Source: GWE2-42-39 sp942493345 (lineage in GTDB: Bacteria > Bacteroidota > Bacteroidia > Bacteroidales > Prolixibacteraceae). Taken from it: 64,000 nucleotides of DNA. The notes beneath the pieces were generated by a model. It was not told where the DNA came from. It saw only the letters and a list, made by a program, of their open reading frames with translations, and searched no databases. Positions 9,240 to 18,600 of the stretch are shown here, in pieces (the first letter of the stretch is position 1; each line of letters starts with the position of its first letter). The stretch covers positions 2,480,001 to 2,544,000 of the forward strand of contig OW818695.1 of the NCBI GenBank assembly GCA_942493345.1, written 5' to 3'. Position numbers and translations under genes: made by a program.

Positions 9240-10433
9240 GCTCTGTAATTCGTCGTTCCTTTCGTCGTTCGAAAATTCCTTTTTCATTCTTTCGAGCGCT
9301 TCTTCAAGAATCGACCGCGGGCATCCGAGGTTCAACCGCATGAAACCTTTTCCCTGCCGTCCGAACTGAATGCCACGGTTCAGTCCTACTCCTGCGTTGA
9401 TTAAACGGGCATTTATATCGGAATCTTTTAGCCCGAATGCCGAGAAATCAAGCCATACCAGATACGTTGCTTCCGGTTTCATGGGAACAATTTGCGGAAT
9501 ATTTTGCTTCAGAAACTGTTCCATAAAACGATAGTTTTCTTCCACGTAGTCCATCATTTGGTCAAGCCATTCAGCTCCTTTTGTGTAGGCTGCTTCAAGT
9601 GCTACCGCCCCGAAAATATTTCCCCCGAACAAATGGGTACCTTTCATCAGATGGTCGTATTTGTCAAAGATTTTTTTATTCGGTATCACCAGAAAAGAAG
9701 TGGAAAGTCCGGCTATGTTAAAAGTTTTACTGGGAGCCATGCAGGTGATGCTATTCATGGCAAATTCTTCGGAAAAAGAAGCAAACGGAATATGCCGATG
9801 TCCTTTGAAAACCAGGTCGGAATGGATTTCATCGGAAACGACGAGAATGTTGTTTTCGATGCATATCTCGCCCAATTTCTGAAGTTCTTTTTTTGTCCAT
9901 GCCATTCCCCCCGGATTGTGAGGGTTGCAGAGCAACAGCATTTTGGTGTCGGCCTGTATTTTCTTTTCCAGATCTTCAAAATCCATGAAATATCTTCCAT
10001 TTTCGAGTTTCAGCGGGTTTTCGATTAGTTCGCGGTCGCTGTTTTTTACTGCCGAGAAAAACGGGAAATAAACCGGCGGTTGTACAATTACCGAATCGCC
10101 GGGTTCGGTAAAACACATCACCGACAAAGCCAGCGCCGGAACCACGCCGGGACTAAATTGAACCCATTCTTTTTGTATTTCCCAGTTGTGGCGGGTTTTT
10201 AGCCAGTGAATAATTGCTTCGTTGTACGAATCGGGCCGAAATGTATACCCGTAAATTTCGTGTTGCGCCCGCAACAGGATCGCTTCTGCAATAAAATCAG
10301 GAGTTCTGAAATCCATGTCGGCCACCCAGAGCGGCAATACATCTTCTTTTCCGAAAAAATGGGAACGTCCGTCGTATTTTACACTGTTGGTGTTTTGTCT
10401 GTCAATGAGTTCGTCAAAATTATAGGTCTTCAT
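9234..10433 (-). CDS. PatB/MalY-family C-S lyase (cystathionine beta-lyase type)
   Basis: This 399-residue PLP-dependent fold-type I enzyme starts YNFDELIDRQNTNSVKYD and has the PatB-typical LPLWVADMDF near the N-terminus. The PLP lysine is in MAPSKTFNIAGL, and NPHNPGGMAWTKKEL and VSDEIHSDLVF carry the cofactor-ring contacts. The family cleaves C-S bonds in cystathionine or cysteine conjugates, giving thiol, pyruvate and ammonia; some members act as regulators. It lies 49 bases downstream of the ComB-like gene on the same strand, suggesting a two-gene sulfur-related unit. Its 3' end overlaps the convergent receptor gene by six bases. Confidence 0.88.
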   Translation of the reverse strand: MKTYNFDELIDRQNTNSVKYDGRSHFFGKEDVLPLWVADMDFRTPDFIAEAILLRAQHEIYGYTFRPDSYNEAIIHWLKTRHNWEIQKEWVQFSPGVVPALALSVMCFTEPGDSVIVQPPVYFPFFSAVKNSDRELIENPLKLENGRYFMDFEDLEKKIQADTKMLLLCNPHNPGGMAWTKKELQKLGEICIENNILVVSDEIHSDLVFKGHRHIPFASFSEEFAMNSITCMAPSKTFNIAGLSTSFLVIPNKKIFDKYDHLMKGTHLFGGNIFGAVALEAAYTKGAEWLDQMMDYVEENYRFMEQFLKQNIPQIVPMKPEATYLVWLDFSAFGLKDSDINARLINAGVGLNRGIQFGRQGKGFMRLNLGCPRSILEEALERMKKEFSNDERNDELQSL

Positions 10434-10482
10434 TCTTTTAAAATCCTTTTATTTCGAATCGTTTCCGAATATCTCAGAACGA

Positions 10483-11172
10483 TTACAGTTCAATTTTACG
10501 CAAAAATTTTAGTTCATTTTCCGTTTCAACTTTTAAAACAAAGTTAAAGCGGTTCAATGCCAGGCAAAGTTCGAAATCTTCGGCAGGCGACCATTCCTGG
10601 TTTTTGGGTGCAAAAAAACGGGCTCCGCTGCCATTTTTTAGCCGCTCAACCATTTCCTGAAAATCAGTTGGAATGCCTAATAATTCATTTTTAATATATT
10701 CTGCCAGAAAAGTATCTTCATCGATCGGATATTCACAACTATAACCCATGCAAACCAGCGACACTTTTTCGGGGTTTTGTTTTCGAATGTAACGAACAAT
10801 GGCGCCCGCATTGACAAAACTCCCGGTGATGATTTCTTCTGCATTCACCGCATTTGCAATCCCCTGCGTGCCGGAACTGGTCGTATGGACAATGGTTTTT
10901 CCTGAAAAGTCGACATTCAGGATATGATTTGGAGAATTGCCAAAATCGAAACCTTCGGGTTTCCTTTCAAAACGTTCCCCCATCAATATATATTCCTGAT
11001 TTTTTTCTTTCAGAAAATAGGCCATCTCAATATTCCCCACCGGGTAGATTTTCGAAGCTCCGTTCTCAAATGCGTAACAAGCCGTTGAGAATGCCCGGAA
11101 AACATCGATTATCACCGTTAAGCCTTTCGCTTGTTTTGCGCCTTCCAGTAATTGAAGAATTTCAATCGTCAT
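10483..11172 (-). CDS. comB: 2-phosphosulfolactate phosphatase-like protein (ComB family)
   Basis: This 229-residue protein matches the ComB family: VIIDVFRAFSTACYAFENGA near the N-terminus, HTTSSGTQGIANA in the middle, and GSFVNAGAIVRYI. ComB is an Mg-dependent phosphatase that converts 2-phosphosulfolactate to sulfolactate, a step of coenzyme M synthesis in archaea. Homologues are widespread in bacteria that do not make coenzyme M, where the role is not settled. No ComA or ComC is adjacent. The gene precedes the PatB-like C-S lyase on the same strand. Confidence 0.82.
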   Translation of the reverse strand: MTIEILQLLEGAKQAKGLTVIIDVFRAFSTACYAFENGASKIYPVGNIEMAYFLKEKNQEYILMGERFERKPEGFDFGNSPNHILNVDFSGKTIVHTTSSGTQGIANAVNAEEIITGSFVNAGAIVRYIRKQNPEKVSLVCMGYSCEYPIDEDTFLAEYIKNELLGIPTDFQEMVERLKNGSGARFFAPKNQEWSPAEDFELCLALNRFNFVLKVETENELKFLRKIEL

Positions 11173-11318
11173 CTTATTTAATTCGGTTAAAGTCTATGCA
11201 AATTTTAGTCGCACTGAAAATAGTAAAATTACAGTTTCACTTTCATTATTTATAACGACGGATAAAGTATGATCGACGCCGGCTTGCATTCGCATTTTTT
11301 TTGCTTTTTATTTTAGTG

Positions 11319-11326
11319 TAAATTTG
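11319..11326 (+). promoter_or_regulatory. Putative -7 promoter box
   Basis: TAAATTTG fits TAnnTTTG and lies 20 bases upstream of the ATG at 11347. A TTTG at 11300-11303 is only 15 bases upstream, shorter than the usual spacing. Confidence 0.4.
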
Positions 11327-11346
11327 CCGGTCGAAAAAAGAAAAGC

Positions 11347-12603
11347 ATGTCGGAAAAGAACATTGAGATAATGGCCCCGGTGGGTTCCTACGAAACACTG
11401 ATGGCAGCCATCCAGGCTGGCGCTGGTTCTGTATACTTTGGCGTTGAGCAGTTGAATATGCGTGCCCGCTCGTCGAACAATTTTACGCTGGAAGATCTGA
11501 AAAAAATAACCAATATTGCCCACAACGCCGGTGTAAAAACCTACCTCACGGTCAATACTATTATTTTCGACAACGAGATCGACAAGTTGCATGCAATCAT
11601 CGATGCAGCAAAACAAGCCGGCGTTTCGGCCATCATTGCTTCCGACATTTCGGCCATTCAATATGCCCGTGAAATTGGGGTCGAAGTGCATATTTCGACC
11701 CAGGTGAATATTACCAATTTCGAGGCTGTGAAATTCTATGCACAATATGCCGATGTGGTTGTTTTTGCCCGTGAAATGAACTTGGGGCGGGTTTGGGAAA
11801 TCAGTGAAAAAATCGAAAAACAACAAATAAAAGGGCCATCAGGCAATCTTGTACGTATTGAAATGTTTGTGCACGGAGCGTTGTGCATGGCTGTTTCCGG
11901 TAAATGCTACCTGAGTTTGCACGAAATGAATTCGTCGGCCAACCGGGGCAGTTGCCTGCAAACCTGCCGTCGCGCCTACACGGTTACCGATAACGAAACC
12001 GGCGCCGAACTGGAAATCGACAACCAGTACATCATGTCGCCCAAAGATTTGAAAACCATTCATTTTCTGAATAAAGTACTCGATTCGGGTGTTACGGTGC
12101 TTAAAATTGAAGGCCGCGCCCGCTCTGCCGAATATGTCCACACCGTTGTTCAATGTTATAAAGAGGCGGTGGAAGCATACCTGAACGGGACATTTTCTCC
12201 TGAAAAAATACATGGCTGGGACAAACGTCTGGAAACTGTTTTCAACCGTGGTTTTTGGGATGGTTACTACCTGGGACAGCGACTGGGCGAATGGAGCCAG
12301 AACTACGGTTCGCAGGCTACAAAAAGGAAAATGTACATCGGGAAAGGATTGAATTATTTATCAAATATTCAGGTGGCTGAATTCAAAATGGAGGTTGGCA
12401 GCCTGAAAGTGGGAGATGAAATATATGTAACCGGGCCAACAACAGGTCTTGTTAAATCGACAGTCGTTGAAATCCGGGTCAATCTGAAGCCGGTTCAGGA
12501 AACTGTAAAAGGGGAAATATTTTCCATTAAACTGGAAGAAAAAATAAGGCGTTCGGACAAGCTCTTCAAAATAATTGACGCTTCGGATGCACGGCAACGG
12601 TAA
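11347..12603 (+). CDS. Peptidase U32 family protein (TrhP/YegQ-like tRNA hydroxylation factor)
   Basis: This 418-residue protein carries the U32 signature EMFVHGALCMAVSGKCYLS at about residues 172-190. Cysteines 180, 187, 203 and 207 are placed like the four that bind an iron-sulfur cluster in TrhP and RlhA. The N-terminal half is the TIM-barrel-like part (NIEIMAPVGSYETLMAAI). Although named peptidases, the studied members TrhP and RlhA introduce hydroxyl groups into tRNA wobble uridine or 23S rRNA cytidine, using prephenate. Length and architecture fit TrhP better than the longer RlhA. It begins a same-strand run with the next two genes, but intervals of over 100 bases argue against tight coupling. 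Confidence 0.83.
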   Translation: MSEKNIEIMAPVGSYETLMAAIQAGAGSVYFGVEQLNMRARSSNNFTLEDLKKITNIAHNAGVKTYLTVNTIIFDNEIDKLHAIIDAAKQAGVSAIIASDISAIQYAREIGVEVHISTQVNITNFEAVKFYAQYADVVVFAREMNLGRVWEISEKIEKQQIKGPSGNLVRIEMFVHGALCMAVSGKCYLSLHEMNSSANRGSCLQTCRRAYTVTDNETGAELEIDNQYIMSPKDLKTIHFLNKVLDSGVTVLKIEGRARSAEYVHTVVQCYKEAVEAYLNGTFSPEKIHGWDKRLETVFNRGFWDGYYLGQRLGEWSQNYGSQATKRKMYIGKGLNYLSNIQVAEFKMEVGSLKVGDEIYVTGPTTGLVKSTVVEIRVNLKPVQETVKGEIFSIKLEEKIRRSDKLFKIIDASDARQR

Positions 12604-12706
12604 AAAGGAACTTAATTTGCTTTGTATATTTCATTTCCGAAGAATATTTTTCTCCCAAAAAGTAAATCGGCACACTAAAATTTATGGTCTCAAGGTTCTT
12701 TCTTTG

Positions 12707-12714
12707 TAATTTTG
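12707..12714 (+). promoter_or_regulatory. Putative -7 promoter box
   Basis: TAATTTTG fits TAnnTTTG and ends 15 bases before the ATG at 12730. It overlaps an in-frame TTG (12712) and so supports the downstream ATG as the translation start. Confidence 0.4.
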
Positions 12715-12729
12715 ACGAAAATTTCAACT

Positions 12730-15501
12730 ATGCGTAAACCCATCATTGTCATTTTTCTTCTTTTGCTTGTCGCAGCAGGAGGTGCAGCCTGGTATTTTTT
12801 CCCCTCGATAAAAAAGACTGCAACATTTTCCGGTAATTTTACCGACAACTCTGCATTTAAAGCAGTGCCAATTCATTCTCCCCTGGTTGTAGAATTGCAG
12901 AGTCCCGCAGCCCTGATGCAATTGTTTTCAGGAGGAAATATGATTATTGATGAAATAAAGAATGCCGGAATCATCAACAACGTTGCCGGTGAGATTCAGT
13001 TTATCAGCGAATTGACAAGGTCGAACCAGGAGTTTGCGCAACTATGCAATGACAAACCGGTACTGATTGCAGCCAATTTCGAAGGGAGAAATGAAGTCCG
13101 TTTTGTTTTTCTGGCAAGTATAGAAGATAAAAAAGAACAAAATCTCATTTTTGGGGCCATTAAACAGGCGAGCGAACACCAAAGCCTTTCCAAAAGAGAT
13201 TACGACGATGCCGAGATTTACCGTGCCACCGTAAATAATTCAGCATTTTCGTTTGCCTTTGCCAATGGCATTTTCATCGCCTGCCAGGAAGCTATTTTGG
13301 TTGAAGAAGCTATTCGTCAGTCGAGCGCCGAAAGTTTGCTCGACCATCCCGATTTCGTTAAACTGAATAAGACCTCGAATTCGAATGCCATCGCAAACAT
13401 TTATATCAACCACAAAACCATAGGGCAGCTTTTACCAAAAATATTAAACAATGAGGTGCGAAAGAAAATTGGTTTCCTTGCCAATTATGCCGAACGCACG
13501 GAGTTGGACCTTACTTTAAAAAACGACGAACTTTTCCTGAGTGGTTTCTCATTTCCAAACGATTCAACAGAAGAAGACTATATCAATCTTTTTAAAGGAC
13601 AGGCTTCCCAGAAATCAGATTTCGAATCGGTATTGCCTTCAAATACATCGCTTTTCATCTCTTTAAATATTGAAGACTCGGATTCGTTTCTTAAAAATTA
13701 CGAAGAATTTTCCCGTATCGCGGGCAGCTTTTACCAGCGCGAAGCCAGACTGATGGCCATAAAAAGCGAAACCAAAACCGATTTTGTGACGATGGTTGAC
13801 GAAATTGCCACGGGAGTTTCCGGAATTGCTTTCACTTCCATAACTCAAAACGATCCGGCCAGAAACCGCTTTTTTGTGATGGGAATTAAAAGCCAGTCTT
13901 CATCAAAGGAAAAAATGGAATTTCTTCTAAAAAAATACATTGCCTCTACAAATGTTAATTCAGGGGGATGGCAGTCGGACTACCGGATTGACGAAAAAAG
14001 GAAATTTACCATCTATCAATTCCCTTATCCCGACATCAGTGAAATACTATTTGGAAAAATATACTCCGGTGTTTCGTGCAACTTTTTTACTTTTTACGAT
14101 AATTACCTGATTTTTGCCGATTCGCAGGCTGCTCTGAAAGACTATATTCACAATATGGCTTTGGGTGCGACACTTGCAAAAGATATTAATTATCTGAAAT
14201 TTAAAGAAAAATCGAGTGGTAAATCGAACCTTCATTTCTATGTGAATTTTTCGAAATCTTTTCATTTATCCCGAACGTATCTCAACGATGAATGGCTGAA
14301 AGGATGGACAGGACATGAAGAAAATTTCCGAAAGTTTTACGCATTTAGCTGGCAATTCTCGAACTTCAATGGGTTAATTTTGAATAATATTTACCTGAAA
14401 TTCGATCCGGCAATTAAAGAAGAGCCGCAAACGGTTTGGCAGACCCGGCTCGAAAGCAATATTTTTACCAAGCCCAAAATGGTAATCAACCACAGCGATC
14501 AGGCGAACAAAGAAGTTATTTTTCAGGATCGGGCGAATAATTTATACCTGCTCAACAAAGAAGGGGCAACCCTGTGGAAAGTAAAGCTTCAGGAGCCAAT
14601 TCTGTCGGATATTGTCCAGATCGATATTTACCGGAACAATAAATTTCAGTACTTCTTCAATACCCAATCGCAAATCCATTTGCTCGACCGCAACGGTGAA
14701 GAGGTGAAAGGTTACCCGATTGTTTTGCGTTCGCCTGCCACCAACGGTGCCACGGTGGTCGACTACGACAATAAAAAAGAGTACCGTTTCTTTGTCGCTT
14801 GCGAAGACAAACAGATTTACGCCTATTCGAAGGACGGGAAATTTGTGAAAGGATGGAGTAACTTTGAGAGCGAAAACTTGGTGGAAAAGCCAATTCGGTA
14901 CATGCGGGTTCAGGACAAAGATTACCTTGTGTTTTTTGACCGCTACAAAACCTATTTTCTCGATCGGTTGGGGAAAGTTCGTTTCAGCACAAATGCATCG
15001 TTCGAACATTCGGGCAACGAGCTTATTTTGGAAGAAACAGCCAACCCTGCTATTTTATGTACCGATAAAAAGGGCGCTGTTTACAAATTGTTTTTCGACG
15101 AAAGTTTTAAAAAACTGGAACCCGGTAAATTTTCTGAAAATCATTATTTTACTTCTGCTGATATAAACGGGAACGGGCAGAACGATTTTATTTTTGCCGA
15201 CGGGAAACAACTGCATGTTTATTCCGAAGCGGGGGTGAAATTATTCAGTAAAGAAATGAAAAACCCGATCAGTGAAAAGCCCGAGATATTTGTTTTTGGC
15301 GCCAAAAACAAAAAAATCGGTGTGGTTTCGGCAGCCGAAAACCGGGTTTACCTTTTTAATTCCGATGGCTCGGGTTACCCTGGATTTCCATTGCAGGGCA
15401 ACTCCCGCTTTTGCGTGGAAACTCTCAGTAAAGGGAATAAATTTTTCAACCTCCTGGTGGGAAATGAAGATGGCAGTTTTTTCAATTACAAGGTCGAGTA
15501 A
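12730..15501 (+). CDS. Large membrane-anchored protein, DUF3352-like N-terminal part and propeller-like C-terminal part
   Basis: This 923-residue protein has one N-terminal membrane segment or uncleaved signal (PIIVIFLLLLVAAGGAAWYF). Residues about 30-590 resemble DUF3352-type extracytoplasmic proteins (KAVPIHSPLVVELQSPAALMQ). From about residue 590 there are repeated short blades of the type found in PQQ/FG-GAP propellers: NNLYLLNKEGATLWKVKL, IHLLDRNGEEVKGYPIVL, IYAYSKDGKFVKGW, SADINGNGQNDFIFADG and VYLFNSDGSGYPGFPL. No catalytic motif was seen. An in-frame TTG at 12712 would add six residues but overlaps a promoter-like box. Function unknown; probably an envelope scaffold or sensor on the periplasmic side. 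Confidence 0.75.
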   Translation: MRKPIIVIFLLLLVAAGGAAWYFFPSIKKTATFSGNFTDNSAFKAVPIHSPLVVELQSPAALMQLFSGGNMIIDEIKNAGIINNVAGEIQFISELTRSNQEFAQLCNDKPVLIAANFEGRNEVRFVFLASIEDKKEQNLIFGAIKQASEHQSLSKRDYDDAEIYRATVNNSAFSFAFANGIFIACQEAILVEEAIRQSSAESLLDHPDFVKLNKTSNSNAIANIYINHKTIGQLLPKILNNEVRKKIGFLANYAERTELDLTLKNDELFLSGFSFPNDSTEEDYINLFKGQASQKSDFESVLPSNTSLFISLNIEDSDSFLKNYEEFSRIAGSFYQREARLMAIKSETKTDFVTMVDEIATGVSGIAFTSITQNDPARNRFFVMGIKSQSSSKEKMEFLLKKYIASTNVNSGGWQSDYRIDEKRKFTIYQFPYPDISEILFGKIYSGVSCNFFTFYDNYLIFADSQAALKDYIHNMALGATLAKDINYLKFKEKSSGKSNLHFYVNFSKSFHLSRTYLNDEWLKGWTGHEENFRKFYAFSWQFSNFNGLILNNIYLKFDPAIKEEPQTVWQTRLESNIFTKPKMVINHSDQANKEVIFQDRANNLYLLNKEGATLWKVKLQEPILSDIVQIDIYRNNKFQYFFNTQSQIHLLDRNGEEVKGYPIVLRSPATNGATVVDYDNKKEYRFFVACEDKQIYAYSKDGKFVKGWSNFESENLVEKPIRYMRVQDKDYLVFFDRYKTYFLDRLGKVRFSTNASFEHSGNELILEETANPAILCTDKKGAVYKLFFDESFKKLEPGKFSENHYFTSADINGNGQNDFIFADGKQLHVYSEAGVKLFSKEMKNPISEKPEIFVFGAKNKKIGVVSAAENRVYLFNSDGSGYPGFPLQGNSRFCVETLSKGNKFFNLLVGNEDGSFFNYKVE

Positions 15502-15581
15502 AAATAAAAAAAGGAACGGAAAAATATTTATTGTAATTTTATTGGAATTAAATTTACCAATAGTGAAAAATAACGGGTCCA

Positions 15582-16871
15582 ATGAAAAAGAAAAGAAACA
15601 AATTTCTGCCTTATATTATAGCCATCGCGGTTGTCGTAATCATTGTTCTGATCGTTGGTAAGAAACAAGGTTGGCTGGGCAAGGATTTCGAAATAAAAGT
15701 TGCCACGAAAGTTGTAAAAAGTCGTACTATTACAGAATTGATTACCGCCAATGGCAAAGTTCAGCCCGAAACCGAGGTGAAAATCAGCCCCGATGTTTCG
15801 GGAGAGATCATTGATCTTTATGTGGAAGAAGGCGATGAAGTTGAACAGGGGAAACTGTTGGTGATCATTAAACCCGATATTTACATTCAGGCGTTAAACC
15901 GCGCTGAAGCCAGCCTTAACTCATCGAAAGCCCGCCAGGCACAGGCCGAAGCAAAGATGATAGAAAGCGAGTTGTCATTCAAACGTTCAAAAACCCTGTT
16001 TCAGCAACAAGCCATTGCCCAGTCGGATTTTGAAACGGCTGAAGCTGCCTATAAAGTGGCGCTTTCCGAAGTAAAAGCCGCTGAATTTTCGGTTCGATCG
16101 GCCGAAGCATCGGTCGAAGAGGCCCGGGAACAGTTGGTAAAAACCAAAATTTACGCCCCGATGAACGGAACCATTTCGAAGCTCAATGTTGAAAAAGGAG
16201 AGCGCGTGGTTGGAACCAACATGTATGCCGGTACCGAAATGATGGTGATTGCCAATCTGAACAAGATGGAGGTAAAAGTTGATGTCAACGAAAACGATAT
16301 TGTGAAAGTGAACAAGTTTGATACAGCCCTCGTTGAAGTCGACGCCTACATCGGCCGTAAGTTCAAAGGATTGGTTACCGAAATCGCCAATTCAGCCAAT
16401 ACCAGTGGTTCTGCTACTGACCAGGTTACTAATTTCAATGTAAAAGTTTTATTGCTGAAAGATTCCTATTCCGACCTGATCGATTCGGTTGCAGGCAATT
16501 TGTATCCGTTTCGTCCGGGCATGTCGGCAACGGTCGATATTCAGACCGAAACCCGCAAAAATGTTATTTCAGTGCCCATTCAGGCAGTAACTACCCGCAT
16601 TGTTGAAAATGCCGATACAACTTCCGCGAAAGATGGAAAGAAAGAGGAAAAAGAAGAAATCATTTTTGTGTATGCCGATGGAAAAGTTTACAAAACACGC
16701 GTAAAACCTGGCATTCAGGATAAAGACAATATTGAAATCCTGGAAGGAATTAAAGAAAACGATGAAATTGTGGTTTCTCCATATAATGCCATTGCCAAAA
16801 CATTGAAAGACAGCATGACCGTGGAAAAAGTAGATGAAAAAGAATTATTCAAGCCGAAAAAAGAAAAGTAA
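15582..16871 (+). CDS. HlyD/MacA-type periplasmic adaptor subunit of an efflux pump
   Basis: This 429-residue membrane-fusion protein has an N-terminal membrane anchor (PYIIAIAVVVIIVLIVG). The split lipoyl/beta-barrel domain shows as GKVQPETEVKISPDVSGEI and KTKIYAPMNGTISKLNVEKG, with a coiled-coil hairpin between them (about residues 105-190, Ala/Glu-rich). The C-terminal part continues to KPGIQDKDNIEILEGI. Adaptors of this type connect a MacB-like ABC transporter or RND pump to an outer-membrane channel. No pump or channel gene follows; the next gene is the PUL1 sigma factor, so the adaptor is an orphan here. It follows the DUF3352-like gene by 80 bases. Confidence 0.88.
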   Translation: MKKKRNKFLPYIIAIAVVVIIVLIVGKKQGWLGKDFEIKVATKVVKSRTITELITANGKVQPETEVKISPDVSGEIIDLYVEEGDEVEQGKLLVIIKPDIYIQALNRAEASLNSSKARQAQAEAKMIESELSFKRSKTLFQQQAIAQSDFETAEAAYKVALSEVKAAEFSVRSAEASVEEAREQLVKTKIYAPMNGTISKLNVEKGERVVGTNMYAGTEMMVIANLNKMEVKVDVNENDIVKVNKFDTALVEVDAYIGRKFKGLVTEIANSANTSGSATDQVTNFNVKVLLLKDSYSDLIDSVAGNLYPFRPGMSATVDIQTETRKNVISVPIQAVTTRIVENADTTSAKDGKKEEKEEIIFVYADGKVYKTRVKPGIQDKDNIEILEGIKENDEIVVSPYNAIAKTLKDSMTVEKVDEKELFKPKKEK

Positions 16872-16964
16872 CTTTTCCCAAACGGCAGATATTTTATAAT
16901 TCACTTCTTTTTCCGTGATTTGACCTGTTTCGCGTTTGCCCGATTTCTGATCAATGAAAAATTC

Positions 16965-16972
16965 TATCTTTG
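16965..16972 (+). promoter_or_regulatory. Putative -7 promoter box of the PUL1 sigma factor gene
   Basis: TATCTTTG fits TAnnTTTG and ends 29 bases before the ATG at 17002. An upstream TTTG at 16935-16938 is 26 bases away, a little far. The box falls inside a longer possible reading frame that starts at 16954, favouring the 17002 start. Confidence 0.45.
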
Positions 16973-17001
16973 AATTGTATTTTACATTGATCAGGGAACT
17001 A

Positions 17002-17556
17002 ATGCAAACCGAACCAACCGATATTCAACTTCTGAATAAAATAAATGCCGGGGATTATAATTCTTTCCGGGTTTTATTTGAACGGTATTACAGCCCGCTT
17101 TGCAATTTTGCCTTCAAATTTTCAAGGGATGATTTTATTACGGAAGACATTGTTCAGGAAGTTTTTGTCAAAATTTGGGAAGATCGAAGGACGATAAAAA
17201 TTTCAGAATCGGTAAAATCGTATTTGTATGCGGCGGTCAGGAATAAAAGCCTGAACAAAATGAAGTCGGAATCTGTGAGGCAGGAGCATGCCACTCGTTT
17301 TTCTGAAAGCGAAAATAAACAGGTTGATGCCGCCGGCCTTGAACAGGAAGAGTTCCGGAATTATCTTTTTCAATGTATCGAGAAATTGCCTCCCCGTTGC
17401 AAGGAAGTATTTGCAAAAAGCCGGTTCGAAGAGATGAAACAGGAAAAAATAGCGACTTCTCTCGATATTTCCCTGAAAACAGTAAAGGCTCAGATTGGCA
17501 AGGCATTACGGTTTCTTCGTGACTGTCTGCAAGTTTCCTATCCCGAATATTTATAA
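17002..17556 (+). CDS. ECF RNA polymerase sigma factor of PUL1
   Basis: This 184-residue ECF sigma factor belongs to the group expanded in Bacteroidota. Region 2 is visible as EDIVQEVFVKIWEDRRTI and region 4 as a helix-turn-helix, QEKIATSLDISLKTVKAQIG. The ATG at 17002 (MQTEPTDIQLL) gives the usual N-terminus; an upstream in-frame ATG at 16954 would add 17 residues but spans a promoter-like box. The gene is followed 72 bases later by FecR and then the STN-bearing SusC, the classic order for cell-surface signalling that induces a SusCD operon. Confidence 0.93.
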   Translation: MQTEPTDIQLLNKINAGDYNSFRVLFERYYSPLCNFAFKFSRDDFITEDIVQEVFVKIWEDRRTIKISESVKSYLYAAVRNKSLNKMKSESVRQEHATRFSESENKQVDAAGLEQEEFRNYLFQCIEKLPPRCKEVFAKSRFEEMKQEKIATSLDISLKTVKAQIGKALRFLRDCLQVSYPEYL

Positions 17557-17628
17557 AATTTTTTCTTCCACCTCGTACGACCTTTCTTTTTTTGAACTGT
17601 CATAGTTTCAAAAGAGAAAAATATCCCA

Positions 17629-18600
17629 ATGAAGAACAACGTTGATATTTTTTATGCAATACTTTCCGAAACAGCCTCGCCGGAGGATAATCTCCAGTTC
17701 CAGGAATTGATGAAGCAAAAAGACGATCTGTTTCTTTTTAGCCAGATAAAAAGAATATGGGATGAAGCAAGGGAAGTGAAAGATTATAAATCATACGATA
17801 CAAAACGCGCATTCTATGCTCTCAGCCAAAAGGTTGAGCATAAAAAGCAGATGAAACGAAGATATTTACTGGCTGCTGCTTCAGGAATTGCCGCCGGCAT
17901 TATTCTGGTAATCGGGCTGTTTGGAGCGATGAGGCTTTCGGATAGCAACCAGCAACAGGCATCCGTTATTTTTGAAACAGAAACGGGTAACCGCTCGGTC
18001 ATTGTTTTGCCTGACAGCAGCAAGGTGTGGCTGAATGCCAAAACTCAAATCCGCTACGATGCCGATTTCGGGAATGCCAATAGAAACGTGTACCTGAGCG
18101 GCGAAGGTTTTTTTGAAGTTACTCACAGCAGCAAACCATTTATTGTTAATGTCGACGATCTTAAAATCCAGGTGTACGGAACAAAGTTTAATGTCTCAGC
18201 ATACCCCGACGAACCGGTTATTAGTACCTGTCTGGAAGCGGGGAAGATCAGCATCAAGCATTCGGAGACAAAAGAATTGTTTGTTGACCCCGGACAATTA
18301 ATCGCCTTTAATAAAAAAAGCCTGGCATTCAATTTAAGTATGGTGAACCCCGACGAATATTCGGGGTGGCGCGAAAATAAAATGTACCTGCACAATGAAC
18401 CGCTTCAGCGGCTTGCTAAAAAATTGGAACGAAAATACAACATCGCCATTGCTTTTTTTCCTGAAAAATTGGGCGATGAAATCCACTATTCCGGGATTTT
18501 TAGTAACGAAAATGCTGAAGAAGTGCTGGATGCAATCGCTATCGCCAGTGGATTGGAATATACAAAGAATGGGAATGTGTATACTGTTCGTTACCGGTAA
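17629..18600 (+). CDS. FecR-family anti-sigma factor of PUL1
   Basis: This 323-residue protein has a cytosolic N-terminal anti-sigma region, one membrane helix (about residues 84-104, YLLAAASGIAAGIILVIGLF) and a periplasmic FecR domain (TGNRSVIVLPDSSKVWLNA through YGTKFNVSAY). The C-terminal DUF4974-like region (NEPLQRLAKKLERKYNIAI) is STN-like. It should hold the upstream sigma factor inactive until the STN domain of the downstream SusC signals ligand. The order sigma, FecR, SusC supports this pairing. Confidence 0.92.
   Translation: MKNNVDIFYAILSETASPEDNLQFQELMKQKDDLFLFSQIKRIWDEAREVKDYKSYDTKRAFYALSQKVEHKKQMKRRYLLAAASGIAAGIILVIGLFGAMRLSDSNQQQASVIFETETGNRSVIVLPDSSKVWLNAKTQIRYDADFGNANRNVYLSGEGFFEVTHSSKPFIVNVDDLKIQVYGTKFNVSAYPDEPVISTCLEAGKISIKHSETKELFVDPGQLIAFNKKSLAFNLSMVNPDEYSGWRENKMYLHNEPLQRLAKKLERKYNIAIAFFPEKLGDEIHYSGIFSNENAEEVLDAIAIASGLEYTKNGNVYTVRYR

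Noticed and set aside
9492..10028. Plus-strand open frame of 178 codons opposite the PatB gene.
   Set aside because: Fully antisense to a recognised PLP enzyme and not similar to any family I know.
16954..17001. Possible 17-residue N-terminal extension of the PUL1 sigma factor.
   Set aside because: It overlaps a promoter-like TATCTTTG box and is not typical of ECF sigma factors.
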